Shown here in pieces: positions 9,026-18,146 of a stretch of 64,000 nt of DNA (position 1 is its first letter; every line of letters starts with the position of its first letter). The translations under genes and the position numbers were made by a program. A model generated the notes under the pieces. It ran no database searches and was not told the DNA's origin. It saw only the letters and a list, made by a program, of their open reading frames with translations. Source of the DNA: Flavivirga spongiicola (lineage in GTDB: Bacteria > Bacteroidota > Bacteroidia > Flavobacteriales > Flavobacteriaceae); assembly GCF_030540825.1 (NCBI RefSeq), contig NZ_JAUOEO010000002.1:682001-746000 (forward strand), read 5' to 3'.

Positions 9026-9553
9026 ATGAATTTTAAATACATTTCATTATTATCTGTATTGCTATTGTTAATGTCTTTTGGTTTGCCAAAGAATATTCAG
9101 AAAAAAGTAGATAAAGAAATTAAAAACACTTTTAGTGTCGAAACGTTCAAATTCACAGGTGTTGCTATTTCTTCAGATATATCAAAAAACTTACCTTCTA
9201 AATTTGAAGAAGACAATCTATTTAAAATAGAGGCTAATAATACCTTTTTGGGCTATGCTTACCTCTCCCAAGCCTCAAGTAAAACAGCACAATTTGATTA
9301 TCTAGTATTACTTGATAAAGACTTAATTGTTTTAAAATCTAAGGTATTAATATATAGAGAAGAATATGGTGGAGAAATAGGAAGTAAACGTTGGCTAAAA
9401 CAATTTATTGGAAAAAAGGGTGGTGATACGTTAAGGTACGGCGATAATATAATGGCTATTTCTGGAGCAACTATTTCAGTTCGATCTATGACAAATGCTA
9501 TGAATAACTTATTAGAATCATTAAAAATACTTCATTCAAAAAACATTCTGTAA
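9026..9553 (+). CDS. Exported FMN-binding domain protein (NqrC/RnfG-like domain)
   Basis: 175 residues with an N-terminal signal or anchor (LLSVLLLLMSFGLP) and one FMN-binding domain. The flavinylation motif is MAISGATIS at about 143-151, with Thr149 the expected site for covalent FMN attached by an ApbE transferase; the central YREEYGGEIGSKRWLKQF block also fits the family. The Asp that usually precedes the motif (DxxSGAT) is Met here. No ApbE gene is in the window. It is the first gene of a tight three-gene run: the next ATG follows its TAA directly. The family carries electrons outside the cytoplasm; the partner proteins here are unknown. Confidence 0.75.
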   Translation: MNFKYISLLSVLLLLMSFGLPKNIQKKVDKEIKNTFSVETFKFTGVAISSDISKNLPSKFEEDNLFKIEANNTFLGYAYLSQASSKTAQFDYLVLLDKDLIVLKSKVLIYREEYGGEIGSKRWLKQFIGKKGGDTLRYGDNIMAISGATISVRSMTNAMNNLLESLKILHSKNIL

Positions 9554-10054
9554 ATGCAGTTAAATGGATTAATATTTACACTTCCTAAAGAAATTAAACT
9601 GTTAATAGGTGCATTTATAATTGTATTAAGCATTGGTTTTTATACAGGCTTGCTATTTGTTGGAGAAACTTCTTCTGCTCATCCAAATGGAATAGAAGAA
9701 CAATATCTGGGAAATGAGGATGATGAAAATGCTGAGGTGATGCGTTTTAAAAAAAGCGATCAAGAAATGCTCACATTAGTTCATAACCATATTTTATCTA
9801 TGTCAATTATTTTCTTTTTAGTTGGTTTGATAATTTCTATAACTAAGCTTAATAAAAAGCTGAAATTATTTTTAATCGTAGAGCCATTCATATCAGTTGT
9901 ACTTACGTTTGGAGGCTTGTACATGCTTTGGACCGGTATCCTTTGGATGAAATATATTGTTATGCTTTCAGGAATTTTAATGACACTTACTTTTACAGTT
10001 TCTGTGCTTGTTATTTTAAAGCAGTTGCTTCCCAAAAAGGAACTATCAACATAA
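9554..10054 (+). CDS. Four-helix membrane protein coupled to the FMN-binding protein
   Basis: 166 residues, unrecognised. Hydrophobic segments lie at about 15-36, 80-97, 104-125 and 132-156. An acidic, probably external loop (about 38-62: SSAHPNGIEEQYLGNEDDEN) is followed by LVHNHIL, with His77 and His79 at the head of helix 2, where they could bind a metal or heme; that is speculation. Its ATG directly follows the TAA of the FMN-binding gene, so translation is very likely coupled and the two proteins may form one complex in the inner membrane. Confidence 0.7.
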   Translation: MQLNGLIFTLPKEIKLLIGAFIIVLSIGFYTGLLFVGETSSAHPNGIEEQYLGNEDDENAEVMRFKKSDQEMLTLVHNHILSMSIIFFLVGLIISITKLNKKLKLFLIVEPFISVVLTFGGLYMLWTGILWMKYIVMLSGILMTLTFTVSVLVILKQLLPKKELST

Positions 10055-10076
10055 TTTCTCGTATTTTTAGATCCTT

Positions 10077-10784
10077 ATGCGATGGATTATATTTTTCTTC
10101 ATACTCATTTTTAACTATACTACTTTATCAGCTAAAGAATGGAAAAGTCTTAGGGTTTATAAAAAAGAGACTCAAAAAGATACGCTATTACCTTCCGATT
10201 GGTTAAAACAAGATAGAACTAGAAATACCTTGGTATGGCAAGAAGCTAATCTGTTTAATCTTAAAAATAATTCATCACAAGAATACAAAAGCATTTCTCA
10301 GCGACGCGATTTTTACAAATGGCTTTTTAATGAATTGAAAAAAAAGAAACATGAGGTTGTTTGGGTGAAAATGGCCTATTTTATTTCAAAAAAAATGCAT
10401 CTTATGGAAGTGTTTCCTTATTCAATCTTTTCAAAAAAGGATATAAAAACCTATGCAAAGAAAGGAAGTGAAACCGTTTTTAATAATGTGTTTATTGAAT
10501 TACAAAGACTTTATAATTCCCAATCAATATTAAAAACAGAAAAGGCTTTGGAATGGGATAAAACTATTTTAAAAAAGGAGCAATACGAATGGATAGACAA
10601 TATCTATAAAACCATAGATGCTAGGAATTTAAAAACCTTAGAGCGTATTGCAAAAGGAAAGTTTTTATACGGGCTATTAGTACCAAAGGCTGTCAGGTTT
10701 AAAGGGGAGCTTTCAAAAGCTGTGACACGCTATAATTATGCTATTGAAGTACTTAAGCCATATTGTGAAAACAGATACAAATAA
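10077..10784 (+). CDS. Exported hypothetical protein, third gene of the FMN operon
   Basis: 235 residues with a signal peptide (MRWIIFFFILIFNYTTLSAKEW); the remainder is soluble, basic and helix-rich with many Lys and Trp (SDWLKQDRTRNTLVWQEAN, YKWLFNELKKKKHEVVWVK). I do not recognise the family. It follows the membrane protein gene by 22 bases with no promoter or hairpin between, so it is probably co-transcribed. Located in the periplasm if the signal is cleaved. Its link to the FMN-binding protein rests on position only. An overlapping frame starting at 9928 was rejected. Confidence 0.65.
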   Translation: MRWIIFFFILIFNYTTLSAKEWKSLRVYKKETQKDTLLPSDWLKQDRTRNTLVWQEANLFNLKNNSSQEYKSISQRRDFYKWLFNELKKKKHEVVWVKMAYFISKKMHLMEVFPYSIFSKKDIKTYAKKGSETVFNNVFIELQRLYNSQSILKTEKALEWDKTILKKEQYEWIDNIYKTIDARNLKTLERIAKGKFLYGLLVPKAVRFKGELSKAVTRYNYAIEVLKPYCENRYK

Positions 10785-10810
10785 TATCATACTATCTTAG
10801 ATTTTAGTTG

Positions 10811-10840
10811 TATATTTGCACGCAATTATAACGTAATTGC
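10811..10840 (+). promoter_or_regulatory. guaB -7 box and leader inverted repeat
   Basis: TATATTTG at 10811-10818 fits the -7 consensus; no TTTG lies at -33. Directly downstream is a perfect 7-bp inverted repeat, GCAATTA (10822-10828), spacer TAACG, TAATTGC (10834-10840), which ends 3 bases before the ATG at 10844. It covers the expected transcription start and the ribosome-loading region, so it could be a repressor site or a leader hairpin controlling guaB. Confidence 0.5.
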
Positions 10841-10843
10841 ATC

Positions 10844-12316
10844 ATGACTGCACATCAAAATAAAATAGTAGGAGAAGGATTAACCTACGATGACGTCCTT
10901 TTAGTTCCAGCTTTTTCAGAAGTTCTTCCACGTGAAGTTAATATTCAAACAAAATTTACTCGTAACATTACTATTAATGTACCTGTTATTTCGGCAGCAA
11001 TGGATACAGTTACCGAGAGTAAAATGGCTATAGCCATGGCGCAAGAAGGAGGTATTGGCGTTTTGCATAAAAACATGACTATTGAAGCGCAAGCTTTAAA
11101 AGTTAGAAAAGTAAAACGTGCTGAGAGTGGTATGATTATAGATCCTGTTACTTTGTCTCTTACAGCCAATGTTAAAGATGCCAAACAGAATATGGCAGAG
11201 CATGGTATTGGAGGAATTCCCATTGTTGATGATGAAGGTGTATTAAAAGGCATTGTAACGAACCGTGATTTGCGTTTCGAGCATGACAATTCAAGACCCA
11301 TTGTTGAAGTGATGACTGGTGAAAACTTGGTGACTTCTTCTGTAGGTACTTCTTTAAAAGATGCTGAAAAAATCCTTCAGAAGCATAAAATTGAAAAATT
11401 ACTTATTGTTGATGATTCTTATAAATTATCTGGGTTAATTACGTTTAGAGATATCACGAAGCTTAGTCAGAAACCAATAGCTAATAAAGATCAGTATGGG
11501 CGTTTACGTGTTGCTGCTGCTATAGGTGTTACTGGTGATGCTGTTGATAGGGCTGAAGCTTTAGTAAATGCTGGTGTTGATGCTGTTGTCATTGATACAG
11601 CACATGGCCATACTAAAGGTGTGGTTGGTGTATTAAAAGAAATAAAATCTAAGTTTCCGAGTTTAGAAGTTATAGTTGGTAATATTGCGACAGGTGCAGC
11701 TGCAAAATATTTAGTTGATGCAGGAGCAGATGCCGTAAAAGTTGGTATTGGACCAGGATCAATTTGTACAACACGTGTTGTTGCAGGTGTAGGATTTCCA
11801 CAATTTTCTGCGGTTTTAGAAGTTGCTGCTGCTTTAAAAGGTACCGGTGTGCCAGTAATTGCAGACGGTGGTATTCGCTATACAGGAGATATTCCAAAAG
11901 CGATCGCAGCTGGGGCAGATACGGTCATGTTAGGGTCGCTATTAGCAGGGACTAAAGAATCTCCTGGGGAAACTATTATTTACGAAGGAAGAAAATTTAA
12001 ATCTTACCGTGGTATGGGGTCTGTGGAAGCCATGAAACAAGGTAGTAAAGATCGTTATTTTCAAGATGTCGAAGACGATATTAAAAAACTAGTACCAGAA
12101 GGTATCGTTGGTAGAGTGCCTTATAAAGGAGATTTATACGAAAGTATTCATCAATTTATAGGTGGTTTACGAGCTGGTATGGGATATTGTGGAGCTAAGG
12201 ATATAGAGGCATTAAAAGAAAATGGGAAGTTTGTAAAAATCACGGCAAGTGGTATTAATGAAAGCCATCCTCACGATGTAACTATTACTAAAGAATCACC
12301 TAATTATTCCAGATAA
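10844..12316 (+). CDS. guaB: Inosine-5'-monophosphate dehydrogenase
   Basis: Oxidises IMP to XMP with NAD+, the committed step of GMP synthesis; cytosolic homotetramer. The 490-residue length is standard. Order of parts: barrel start ([18 protein letters not shown]), a CBS pair at about 95-205, [10 protein letters not shown], the catalytic loop [11 protein letters not shown] with Cys308, the phosphate-binding [10 protein letters not shown] and [16 protein letters not shown], and the flap [14 protein letters not shown]. The SHPHDV motif near the C-terminus is also typical. It starts 60 bases after the FMN operon but has its own -7 box. Nothing unusual in the protein. Confidence 0.97.
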   Translation: MTAHQNKIVGEGLTYDDVLLVPAFSEVLPREVNIQTKFTRNITINVPVISAAMDTVTESKMAIAMAQEGGIGVLHKNMTIEAQALKVRKVKRAESGMIIDPVTLSLTANVKDAKQNMAEHGIGGIPIVDDEGVLKGIVTNRDLRFEHDNSRPIVEVMTGENLVTSSVGTSLKDAEKILQKHKIEKLLIVDDSYKLSGLITFRDITKLSQKPIANKDQYGRLRVAAAIGVTGDAVDRAEALVNAGVDAVVIDTAHGHTKGVVGVLKEIKSKFPSLEVIVGNIATGAAAKYLVDAGADAVKVGIGPGSICTTRVVAGVGFPQFSAVLEVAAALKGTGVPVIADGGIRYTGDIPKAIAAGADTVMLGSLLAGTKESPGETIIYEGRKFKSYRGMGSVEAMKQGSKDRYFQDVEDDIKKLVPEGIVGRVPYKGDLYESIHQFIGGLRAGMGYCGAKDIEALKENGKFVKITASGINESHPHDVTITKESPNYSR

Positions 12317-12440
12317 AGTAGTTTTTTTTGTTATTATATAAAAAGAGAAATTACAATAAGAGCGTAATCAAACGGGTTTTAATGCTGTGTTGTGTTGTAT
12401 AGTGTTTCAACTAAAGTTGTAATTGGGCAAGGCATCGTTT

Positions 12441-13334
12441 TTAATTTTTCCAAATATTAATGTTTTCGTTATCCGATTTGTATAATATTAAATTTGGTTT
12501 AGGCATTGCTCCATTAAAAACTAATTTTGAAGAGAATAACAGTTTTTCATTACCGTAGTAGGCTACCCAATGAGGAACAAACGGTTTTTTAAGTTGTATT
12601 ATGGTTTTTCGAGTTCCATCATTATTCAAGATGTCAAAAGACCGTTTCCCCCAATATGCTAATAATAATTCTCCATTTTTAAAGTCGGCATCAAATATTT
12701 GATTTCTATTAATTGGAGCATCACTAATTTGTAAGTCTATTAAATGTGTCCATTCTTTAATTATTTTTCCTGTTTGATCAGTTAACCAACAAGAACTATC
12801 ACCTAGAAGAAGAATTTGATTGTTGTTAATAGCTCTTATTCTTTTGATTGGAACGTCAAACTTAAAATACTTTTTTGAGTTTTGACCTTTTTTCAAACTA
12901 TAGATATTCGGGTATCTTCCAAAAATAATTTCTTGATCAGAGTTCATGAAAAAACCGCCATCTCCAATTCGCCATTTATCTTCGAACCAACCCCAAATTT
13001 CAGACAGTTTTTCACCAATTTGAGTTTTAAGAATTCTTATTTCAAATTTATCGGTCTTCTCTAGATATCTTTGTTCAATTATGTAAATATGGTCCCCATT
13101 GCTAGAAAACATATAATCACTCGCAGGAAATTCAGATTTCAAAAGTATTTCAGGATCTGAATTTGGATCCCAAATCATTACACATGCATGATGATCTGTA
13201 TCATTAATAGGGCTAACATACGACCAAAGAACATATTTGCCTACGACTATCATATTACCTCCAGGATGTGCAAAAACTTGAAAAGAAGTAACAAATGCTA
13301 TAATAAATATTATTCGTCTAATTTTTTTCTTCAT
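12441..13334 (-). CDS. Exported hypothetical protein, possible beta-propeller
   Basis: 297 residues from the ATG at 13334 (MKKKIRRIIFIIAFVTSFQVFA), which gives a standard signal peptide; the frame is open from 13343. The mature part starts HPGGNMIV and has repeated short strands with Trp/Gly turns (YVLWSYVSP, IGDGGFFMNSDQEIIFGRYP, NGELLLAYWGKRSFDILN) suggestive of a WD-like propeller, though I cannot name a family. Single gene, convergent with guaB. Function unknown. Confidence 0.7.
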   Translation of the reverse strand: MKKKIRRIIFIIAFVTSFQVFAHPGGNMIVVGKYVLWSYVSPINDTDHHACVMIWDPNSDPEILLKSEFPASDYMFSSNGDHIYIIEQRYLEKTDKFEIRILKTQIGEKLSEIWGWFEDKWRIGDGGFFMNSDQEIIFGRYPNIYSLKKGQNSKKYFKFDVPIKRIRAINNNQILLLGDSSCWLTDQTGKIIKEWTHLIDLQISDAPINRNQIFDADFKNGELLLAYWGKRSFDILNNDGTRKTIIQLKKPFVPHWVAYYGNEKLLFSSKLVFNGAMPKPNLILYKSDNENINIWKN

Positions 13335-13539
13335 TACCTTCAATTGTGCCTAACTATGCTTCCCGATACAGTCTTGTTTTAGACCTTGAATAAATTTGGA
13401 TGGCAAGTTATTTTTGATAAACTAAAATAAGGATTTTTATTACTAGTAGAAAAAATATTGTGAAGAGGTAGTATGTTCTTTTTAAATAGTGGCTAATTTT
13501 TTATAATTAATAAGTGTAAAAAGCGCATTATAGGTGATT

Positions 13540-13776
13540 TTAGCCGTTGTAGACTTGTCCGCGATGTGGTTTTAAAGCATCTCTTACAGGTTTCATTTTA
13601 TCTTCTTCAACAACTAAAAAGGCTATAACATGTGTATCATTTAAATTTTCAATGCCAGTGATAGAAATATTTAGATTTTCTAATTGGATGTATTCTTTTA
13701 AGTGAATTTCATGATGTTGTGCTATTTTAGTAGCATCTGGTCCGCGAAAATCCCAAATAAGTTTTAATTTGCGCAT
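13540..13776 (-). CDS. Small conserved protein of about 78 residues
   Basis: The frame is open from 13953 but the upstream 59 codons are low-complexity Lys/Tyr/Ile/Phe and overlap the promoter and start of the divergent gene, so I chose the ATG at 13776: MRKLKLIWDFRGPDATKIAQ, 78 residues. Alternating strands and helices, with paired His (IAQHHEIHLKEY) and LVVEEDKMKPVRDALKPHRG, suggest a small alpha/beta ferredoxin-like fold. No signal or membrane segment. I believe it belongs to a conserved Bacteroidota family of unknown function. Confidence 0.7.
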   Translation of the reverse strand: MRKLKLIWDFRGPDATKIAQHHEIHLKEYIQLENLNISITGIENLNDTHVIAFLVVEEDKMKPVRDALKPHRGQVYNG

Positions 13777-13857
13777 AAAAAGAAAAGTAATAATATTGCA
13801 ATCCAAATATAATCTAAAAAGCGTAATAATAGCCTTTTTTAATCGTTTATAAAACAA

Positions 13858-13888
13858 CTTGTAATATAGGTTTATATTACTATTTTTG
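13858..13888 (+). promoter_or_regulatory. Promoter of the SurA-like operon
   Basis: CTTG at 13858-13861 (one mismatch to TTTG), exactly 19 bp, then TATTTTTG at 13881-13888 (full TAnnTTTG). The predicted start site is near 13895, about 20 nt before the ATG at 13916. It likely drives the three chaperones and moxR, which follow with gaps of 8 bases or less or with overlap. Confidence 0.65.
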
Positions 13889-13915
13889 TAAACCATTGAA
13901 TAATTTTTCACTCTC

Positions 13916-15868
13916 ATGCCATTAAGATATTTAGTTACTTTTTTATTAATCACATTAATATTAAATGTTAAAGCACAATCTGCCCAAGAAGGTGTTCTTT
14001 TTTTCGTTGATGATAACCCTGTTTATACATCGGAATTTTTAAGAGTGTATAACAAAAACCTGGACTTAGTTCAAGACGAATCTCAAAAAGATGTTGATGA
14101 ATATTTAACACTTTTTACTAATTACAAATTAAAATTAAAAGAAGCTAGAGCTTTAGGGTTTCATGAAAAGCCATCATATAAAAGAGAATTAGCTAGTTAT
14201 AAGAAGCAATTAACAAAAAGCTTTATGACCGATGCTAAGGTTACTGATGCCATGGTAGAGGAAGCCTATGAACGTATTTCTTATGATGTAAAAGCAGCGC
14301 ATATTTTAGTGAAAGTGGATGCAAATGCAAGTGCAAAAGATACACTTATAGCTTACAATAATATTTTGAAGCTTCGAAATAGAACTTTAAATGAAGGGTT
14401 TGAAGTTGTTAGAAAAGAAGTGCATAATGGACAAACTGTTTTTGGAGAATCATTAGGTTACTTTTCTGGTTTTAGAATGGTATATAAGTTTGAGACTGCC
14501 GCTTTTAATACTAATGTTGGAGAGATATCAAAACCTTTCAGAACCCGTTTTGGGTACCACATAGTTCATGTTCTAGATAAGCGTAAATCTAGAGGAGAAC
14601 GCACCGTAGCACATATTATGGTTGCTGAAAAAAAGGTAGGGGCTTTAGCTGAAAAACCAGAAGTTAGAATTCAGGATATTTATAAAAAAATTAATCAAGG
14701 TGAAGACTTTGATGTTTTAGCAAAACAATTCTCTGATGATAAAAGCTCTGCTTCGAAAGGCGGCGTACTAAAACCTTTTTCAAGCGGACAATTGGGGTCG
14801 CAAGAATTTGAGGATGTTGCTTTTGGTTTAAAAAAGGTTAATGATGTATCAGAACCTTTTAAAACTAAATATGGATGGCATATTGCTAAATTAATAGCAA
14901 AAAAGCCAATACCAGAATTTAAAGCTATCAGACCTGAATTAGAAGAGAAAGTAAAACGGGATGATCGTTCTAAATTAATAGACGAAGCTTTATATGCATC
15001 ATTAAAAACAAAGTATAATATTAAAAAAGGACAACCGGCATTAGATTATTTTGAGTCTATACTTAATGATGACTATTATAAAAGAGTATGGAAGTTACCA
15101 GGTGATTTTAGCGAGAATAAACCATTAGTTAAAATTGGTAAAAAACAGTTTTTGTATAAAGATTTTGGTCACTATTTATTAAAAACACAGCGAATAGGTG
15201 TGCAAAGGACTTCAATTAGATTAATTGTTTTAAGTAGATATGACGATTTTTTAAACTATCATTTAATTAAGTATCAAGAGGATAATTTAGAAACTGAAAA
15301 TGAAGAGTTCGCTCATATTATTAATGAATATAGAGATGGTTTATTATTATTTGATTTAATGGAAAAGACCATTTGGAATGCAGCTAAAACAGATTCTATT
15401 GGTATTCAGGATTTTTACAAGGTACATAAAAGTAAATATATATTACCCCAGCGTATTGATGCTATAGTAGCTTCTTCATCAAAACAAAAAATATTAAAAA
15501 AAGTAGCCAAATTGTTAGACCAAGGCATGGCATTAGACCAAATAAAAAGACTTGTAAACAGTAAGGATAAAGTAGAAGTGATGTTTACTTCTGGTATCAT
15601 GGATGCAGAACATCAGGCACTTCCTAAATCTTTTCAATTTAAAAAAGGCATTTCAAAGATTTATAATCATAATGGAGCTTTCGTGATTGTTCAAGTTAAA
15701 GACGTATTACAAAAAACGAATCAAACTCTTGAAGAGGCTAAAGGAATTGTTATAAGTGACTACCAGACCTTTAAAGAAGAAAATTGGTTAAAAGATTTAG
15801 GTAATAAGTATAAAATTAAGATCAATCAAGAAGCTTTAAACAAGATAAAGAATCAAATTAAAAAGTAA
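13916..15868 (+). CDS. Periplasmic peptidyl-prolyl isomerase with two parvulin domains
   Basis: 650 residues. Signal peptide (MPLRYLVTFLLITLILNVKAQ), then a SurA-like N-terminal helical part, two parvulin domains at about 120-225 (VKAAHILVKV ... GESLGYFSGF ... RFGYHIVHVLDKR) and 227-330 (RTVAHIMVAEK ... GGVLKPFSSGQLGSQEFEDVAF ... KYGWHIAKLI), and a long C-terminal region of about 320 residues with no recognisable motif. It should act on unfolded outer-membrane proteins in the periplasm. First gene of a chaperone run. Bacteroidota often carry several SurA-like proteins; this one is the two-domain long form. Confidence 0.85.
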   Translation: MPLRYLVTFLLITLILNVKAQSAQEGVLFFVDDNPVYTSEFLRVYNKNLDLVQDESQKDVDEYLTLFTNYKLKLKEARALGFHEKPSYKRELASYKKQLTKSFMTDAKVTDAMVEEAYERISYDVKAAHILVKVDANASAKDTLIAYNNILKLRNRTLNEGFEVVRKEVHNGQTVFGESLGYFSGFRMVYKFETAAFNTNVGEISKPFRTRFGYHIVHVLDKRKSRGERTVAHIMVAEKKVGALAEKPEVRIQDIYKKINQGEDFDVLAKQFSDDKSSASKGGVLKPFSSGQLGSQEFEDVAFGLKKVNDVSEPFKTKYGWHIAKLIAKKPIPEFKAIRPELEEKVKRDDRSKLIDEALYASLKTKYNIKKGQPALDYFESILNDDYYKRVWKLPGDFSENKPLVKIGKKQFLYKDFGHYLLKTQRIGVQRTSIRLIVLSRYDDFLNYHLIKYQEDNLETENEEFAHIINEYRDGLLLFDLMEKTIWNAAKTDSIGIQDFYKVHKSKYILPQRIDAIVASSSKQKILKKVAKLLDQGMALDQIKRLVNSKDKVEVMFTSGIMDAEHQALPKSFQFKKGISKIYNHNGAFVIVQVKDVLQKTNQTLEEAKGIVISDYQTFKEENWLKDLGNKYKIKINQEALNKIKNQIKK

Positions 15869-15876
15869 ATAAGTAG

Positions 15877-16728
15877 GTGGGGGACAAAATCATCATATTT
15901 TTTATGTTATTAACGGTATTGTCATGTGATTTTTTTAAAAAAGCAGATGAGCAAATTCCGGTTGCTAGAGTAAATGAAACCTATTTGTATTACGATGATA
16001 TCAAATATTTAGTATCTGAGGGAACATCAAAAGAAGATAGTACTTTGGTAATACAGAGTTTTATTAATCGTTGGGCAACGCAACAGTTATTTGTAGATGG
16101 AGCTATGCTTAATCTAAGTGAAGAAAAGCAAGAAGCGTTTAATAAATTAGTGGTTCAGTATAAAAACGATTTATATACCAAAGCATATATAGAAGCTTTA
16201 GTTAAAAGAAGTATCGATACCACAGTTAATAAAGAAGAAGCTCAAGATTATTATGATGGTAATAAAGAAGTTTTTAAACTAAATGAAGAGCTTCTTAAAT
16301 TTCGTTATATACATGTAGATGAAAATATTATTGATTTTAAAAATATTAAAGAAAAGTTTAAACGTTATAATGATGAAGATAAAAAAGAATTGGACTCTAT
16401 ATCTATACAGTTTAAATCCTATTCATTAAACGATTCTATATGGATAAAATTAACTCAGATAGTTGATAAAATTCCGGTAGTTACCCCCGAAAATAAAAAT
16501 CAACTGTTAAAAAAATCTAATTTTGTACAACTCAAAGATTCATTAGGAGTATATTTGATGCAAATTAATGATGTTTTATTGAGAAATGATAATGCTCCCC
16601 TTGAGTATGTTAAACCTACCATAGATCAAATAGTTATTAATAATAGAAAACTTGAGCTTATTAGAGAATTAGAAAAAGACATAACAAAAGATGCCATTAA
16701 AAATAAACAATTTGAAATTTACGATTAA
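15877..16728 (+). CDS. SurA-like lipoprotein without a recognisable parvulin domain
   Basis: 283 residues starting at a GTG (15877): MGDKIIIFFMLLTVLSCDFF, which gives a proper lipobox LTVLSC with Cys17, so the mature protein is a lipoprotein. The GTG is 8 bases after the preceding stop; no ATG gives this signal. The mature part (VARVNETYLYYDDIKYLVSE, SFINRWATQQLFVDGA) resembles the N-terminal chaperone part of SurA, but there is no HxL/GxLG parvulin signature. It probably works as a holdase next to its two isomerase neighbours. Confidence 0.75.
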   Translation: MGDKIIIFFMLLTVLSCDFFKKADEQIPVARVNETYLYYDDIKYLVSEGTSKEDSTLVIQSFINRWATQQLFVDGAMLNLSEEKQEAFNKLVVQYKNDLYTKAYIEALVKRSIDTTVNKEEAQDYYDGNKEVFKLNEELLKFRYIHVDENIIDFKNIKEKFKRYNDEDKKELDSISIQFKSYSLNDSIWIKLTQIVDKIPVVTPENKNQLLKKSNFVQLKDSLGVYLMQINDVLLRNDNAPLEYVKPTIDQIVINNRKLELIRELEKDITKDAIKNKQFEIYD

Positions 16729-18142
16729 TTTGAAACATATATCAGTTTTATGCATAGCCTTACTAATAGTAAATGTTATGTCTGCACAGGAAATTATTGA
16801 AGAAGAAGCAAAAAAAGAAGTCGTTAAGAAAGTAGATTCAACGCTTACGCAGAATGCTAAAAAAGTGGATGGAGTTGCCGCCGTTGTAGGTGATTATATT
16901 ATTTTAGATTCTGATGTGCCAAGAGAAAGAGAGCAAATAATAGCGTCTGGAGGCTCGGTAGAAGGCGTTACAGATTGTCAATTATTAGGAAAATTACTGG
17001 AAAATAAATTATATGCACACCATGCCATTCAAGATAGTATTCAAGTATCCGATGCAGAAGTTAGGCAGGAAGTTGAATATACGATTCAGCAATTTTTACA
17101 GCAAAAACCAGATATAGATGAGCTTGTTAAATTTTATAAGCAAGAAGATGAAAAAGGCTTAAGGGATTATATATTTGAAATTATTAAAGGAAATAAACTT
17201 TCTGGCAAGATGCAAGCTAAGATTGTTGAAGAAGTTGAAATAACTCCAGAAGAAGTTCGCATATTTTTTGATAAAATACCAGAAGATGAACGGCCTGTTT
17301 TTGGTACCGAACTTAAAGTAGCCCAAATTGTTGCTAAGCCAAAAATATCTGAAGAAGAAAAACAAAAAGTGATAGATCGTCTAAAACAATTCAAAGTAGA
17401 CGTTGTTGAAAATGGTGCTAGCTTTCGTTCAAAAGTCGTTCTTTATGGTCAAGATCCAGGCATGAAGCAGTCAGGATATATTTATACATTGAACAGAAAG
17501 AAGCCTAAGATGGTAAAAGAGTTTAGGCAAGTAGCTTTCTCACTTCAAGAAGGGGACGTGTCGGATCCTTTTGAGACAGAATATGGTTATCACATAGTAT
17601 ATTGTGAAAAAATCAGAGGCCAGGAATATGACGTAAGTCACGTTTTGTTATTCCCAAAAGTTTCAAGTGAAGCCGTAAAAGAAGCTAAAGAACGTTTAGA
17701 AAATGTAAGGAAGCGTATTGTTGATGGAGATATTACATTTGCGGATGCTGCAAGAGAATCGAGTGATGAAAAAGAAACGCGTGGCGATGGTGGTCAACTT
17801 ATTAATCCAAGAACTCAAGATTACAATTTTGATTTGACAAAAATGGGTCCTGAACAATATGCACAGATCCAGAATTTAAAAGATAATGAAGTGAGTCAGG
17901 TTTTAACAGAACAAGATCGCAAGGGGAATCTTTCATTTAAGATTATGAGGGTTACAGACAGAATAGATGAGCATGAAGCCAGCTATGCAAGAGATTATTT
18001 AAAAATTAAAGAATTAGCACTTACCGAGAAAAAAATTAAGGCTATTGAAAAATGGCAAGAAGAAAAAATATTAGATACATATATAAAAATTAGCGGATCA
18101 CATAGAGGTTGTGAATTTTCAGGTAATTGGTTAAAAAAGTAA
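16691..18142 (+). CDS. surA: SurA-type periplasmic chaperone / peptidyl-prolyl isomerase
   Basis: 483 residues from the ATG at 16691, which overlaps the previous gene by 38 bases. A TTG at 16730, 1 base after the previous TAA, would encode MKHISVLCIALLIVNVMSAQ, a textbook signal peptide, and is at least as likely. Domains: SurA N-terminal chaperone region (DGVAAVVGDYIILDSDVP) at about 55-200; parvulin 1 at about 205-310 (LKVAQIVAKP ... GYIYTLNRKKPKMVKEF ... EYGYHIVYCEK); a second, degenerate parvulin at about 315-420 (YDVSHVLLFPKV ... RGDGGQLINP). It delivers outer-membrane barrels to the BAM machinery. Third of three related genes. Confidence 0.88.
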   Translation: MPLKINNLKFTINLKHISVLCIALLIVNVMSAQEIIEEEAKKEVVKKVDSTLTQNAKKVDGVAAVVGDYIILDSDVPREREQIIASGGSVEGVTDCQLLGKLLENKLYAHHAIQDSIQVSDAEVRQEVEYTIQQFLQQKPDIDELVKFYKQEDEKGLRDYIFEIIKGNKLSGKMQAKIVEEVEITPEEVRIFFDKIPEDERPVFGTELKVAQIVAKPKISEEEKQKVIDRLKQFKVDVVENGASFRSKVVLYGQDPGMKQSGYIYTLNRKKPKMVKEFRQVAFSLQEGDVSDPFETEYGYHIVYCEKIRGQEYDVSHVLLFPKVSSEAVKEAKERLENVRKRIVDGDITFADAARESSDEKETRGDGGQLINPRTQDYNFDLTKMGPEQYAQIQNLKDNEVSQVLTEQDRKGNLSFKIMRVTDRIDEHEASYARDYLKIKELALTEKKIKAIEKWQEEKILDTYIKISGSHRGCEFSGNWLKK

Positions 18143-18146
18143 ATAT

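Noticed and set aside
9928..10206. 92-residue plus-strand frame overlapping two genes
   Set aside because: It spans the end of the 9554 gene and the start of the 10077 gene in another frame; both real genes have coherent signal or membrane features.
11670..11897. Leu/Gln-rich minus-strand frame inside guaB
   Set aside because: Composition is that of an antisense shadow and guaB is complete and certain.
13777..13953. N-terminal extension of the 78-residue gene
   Set aside because: The extra 59 codons are low-complexity and overlap the promoter and first codons of the divergent SurA-like gene.
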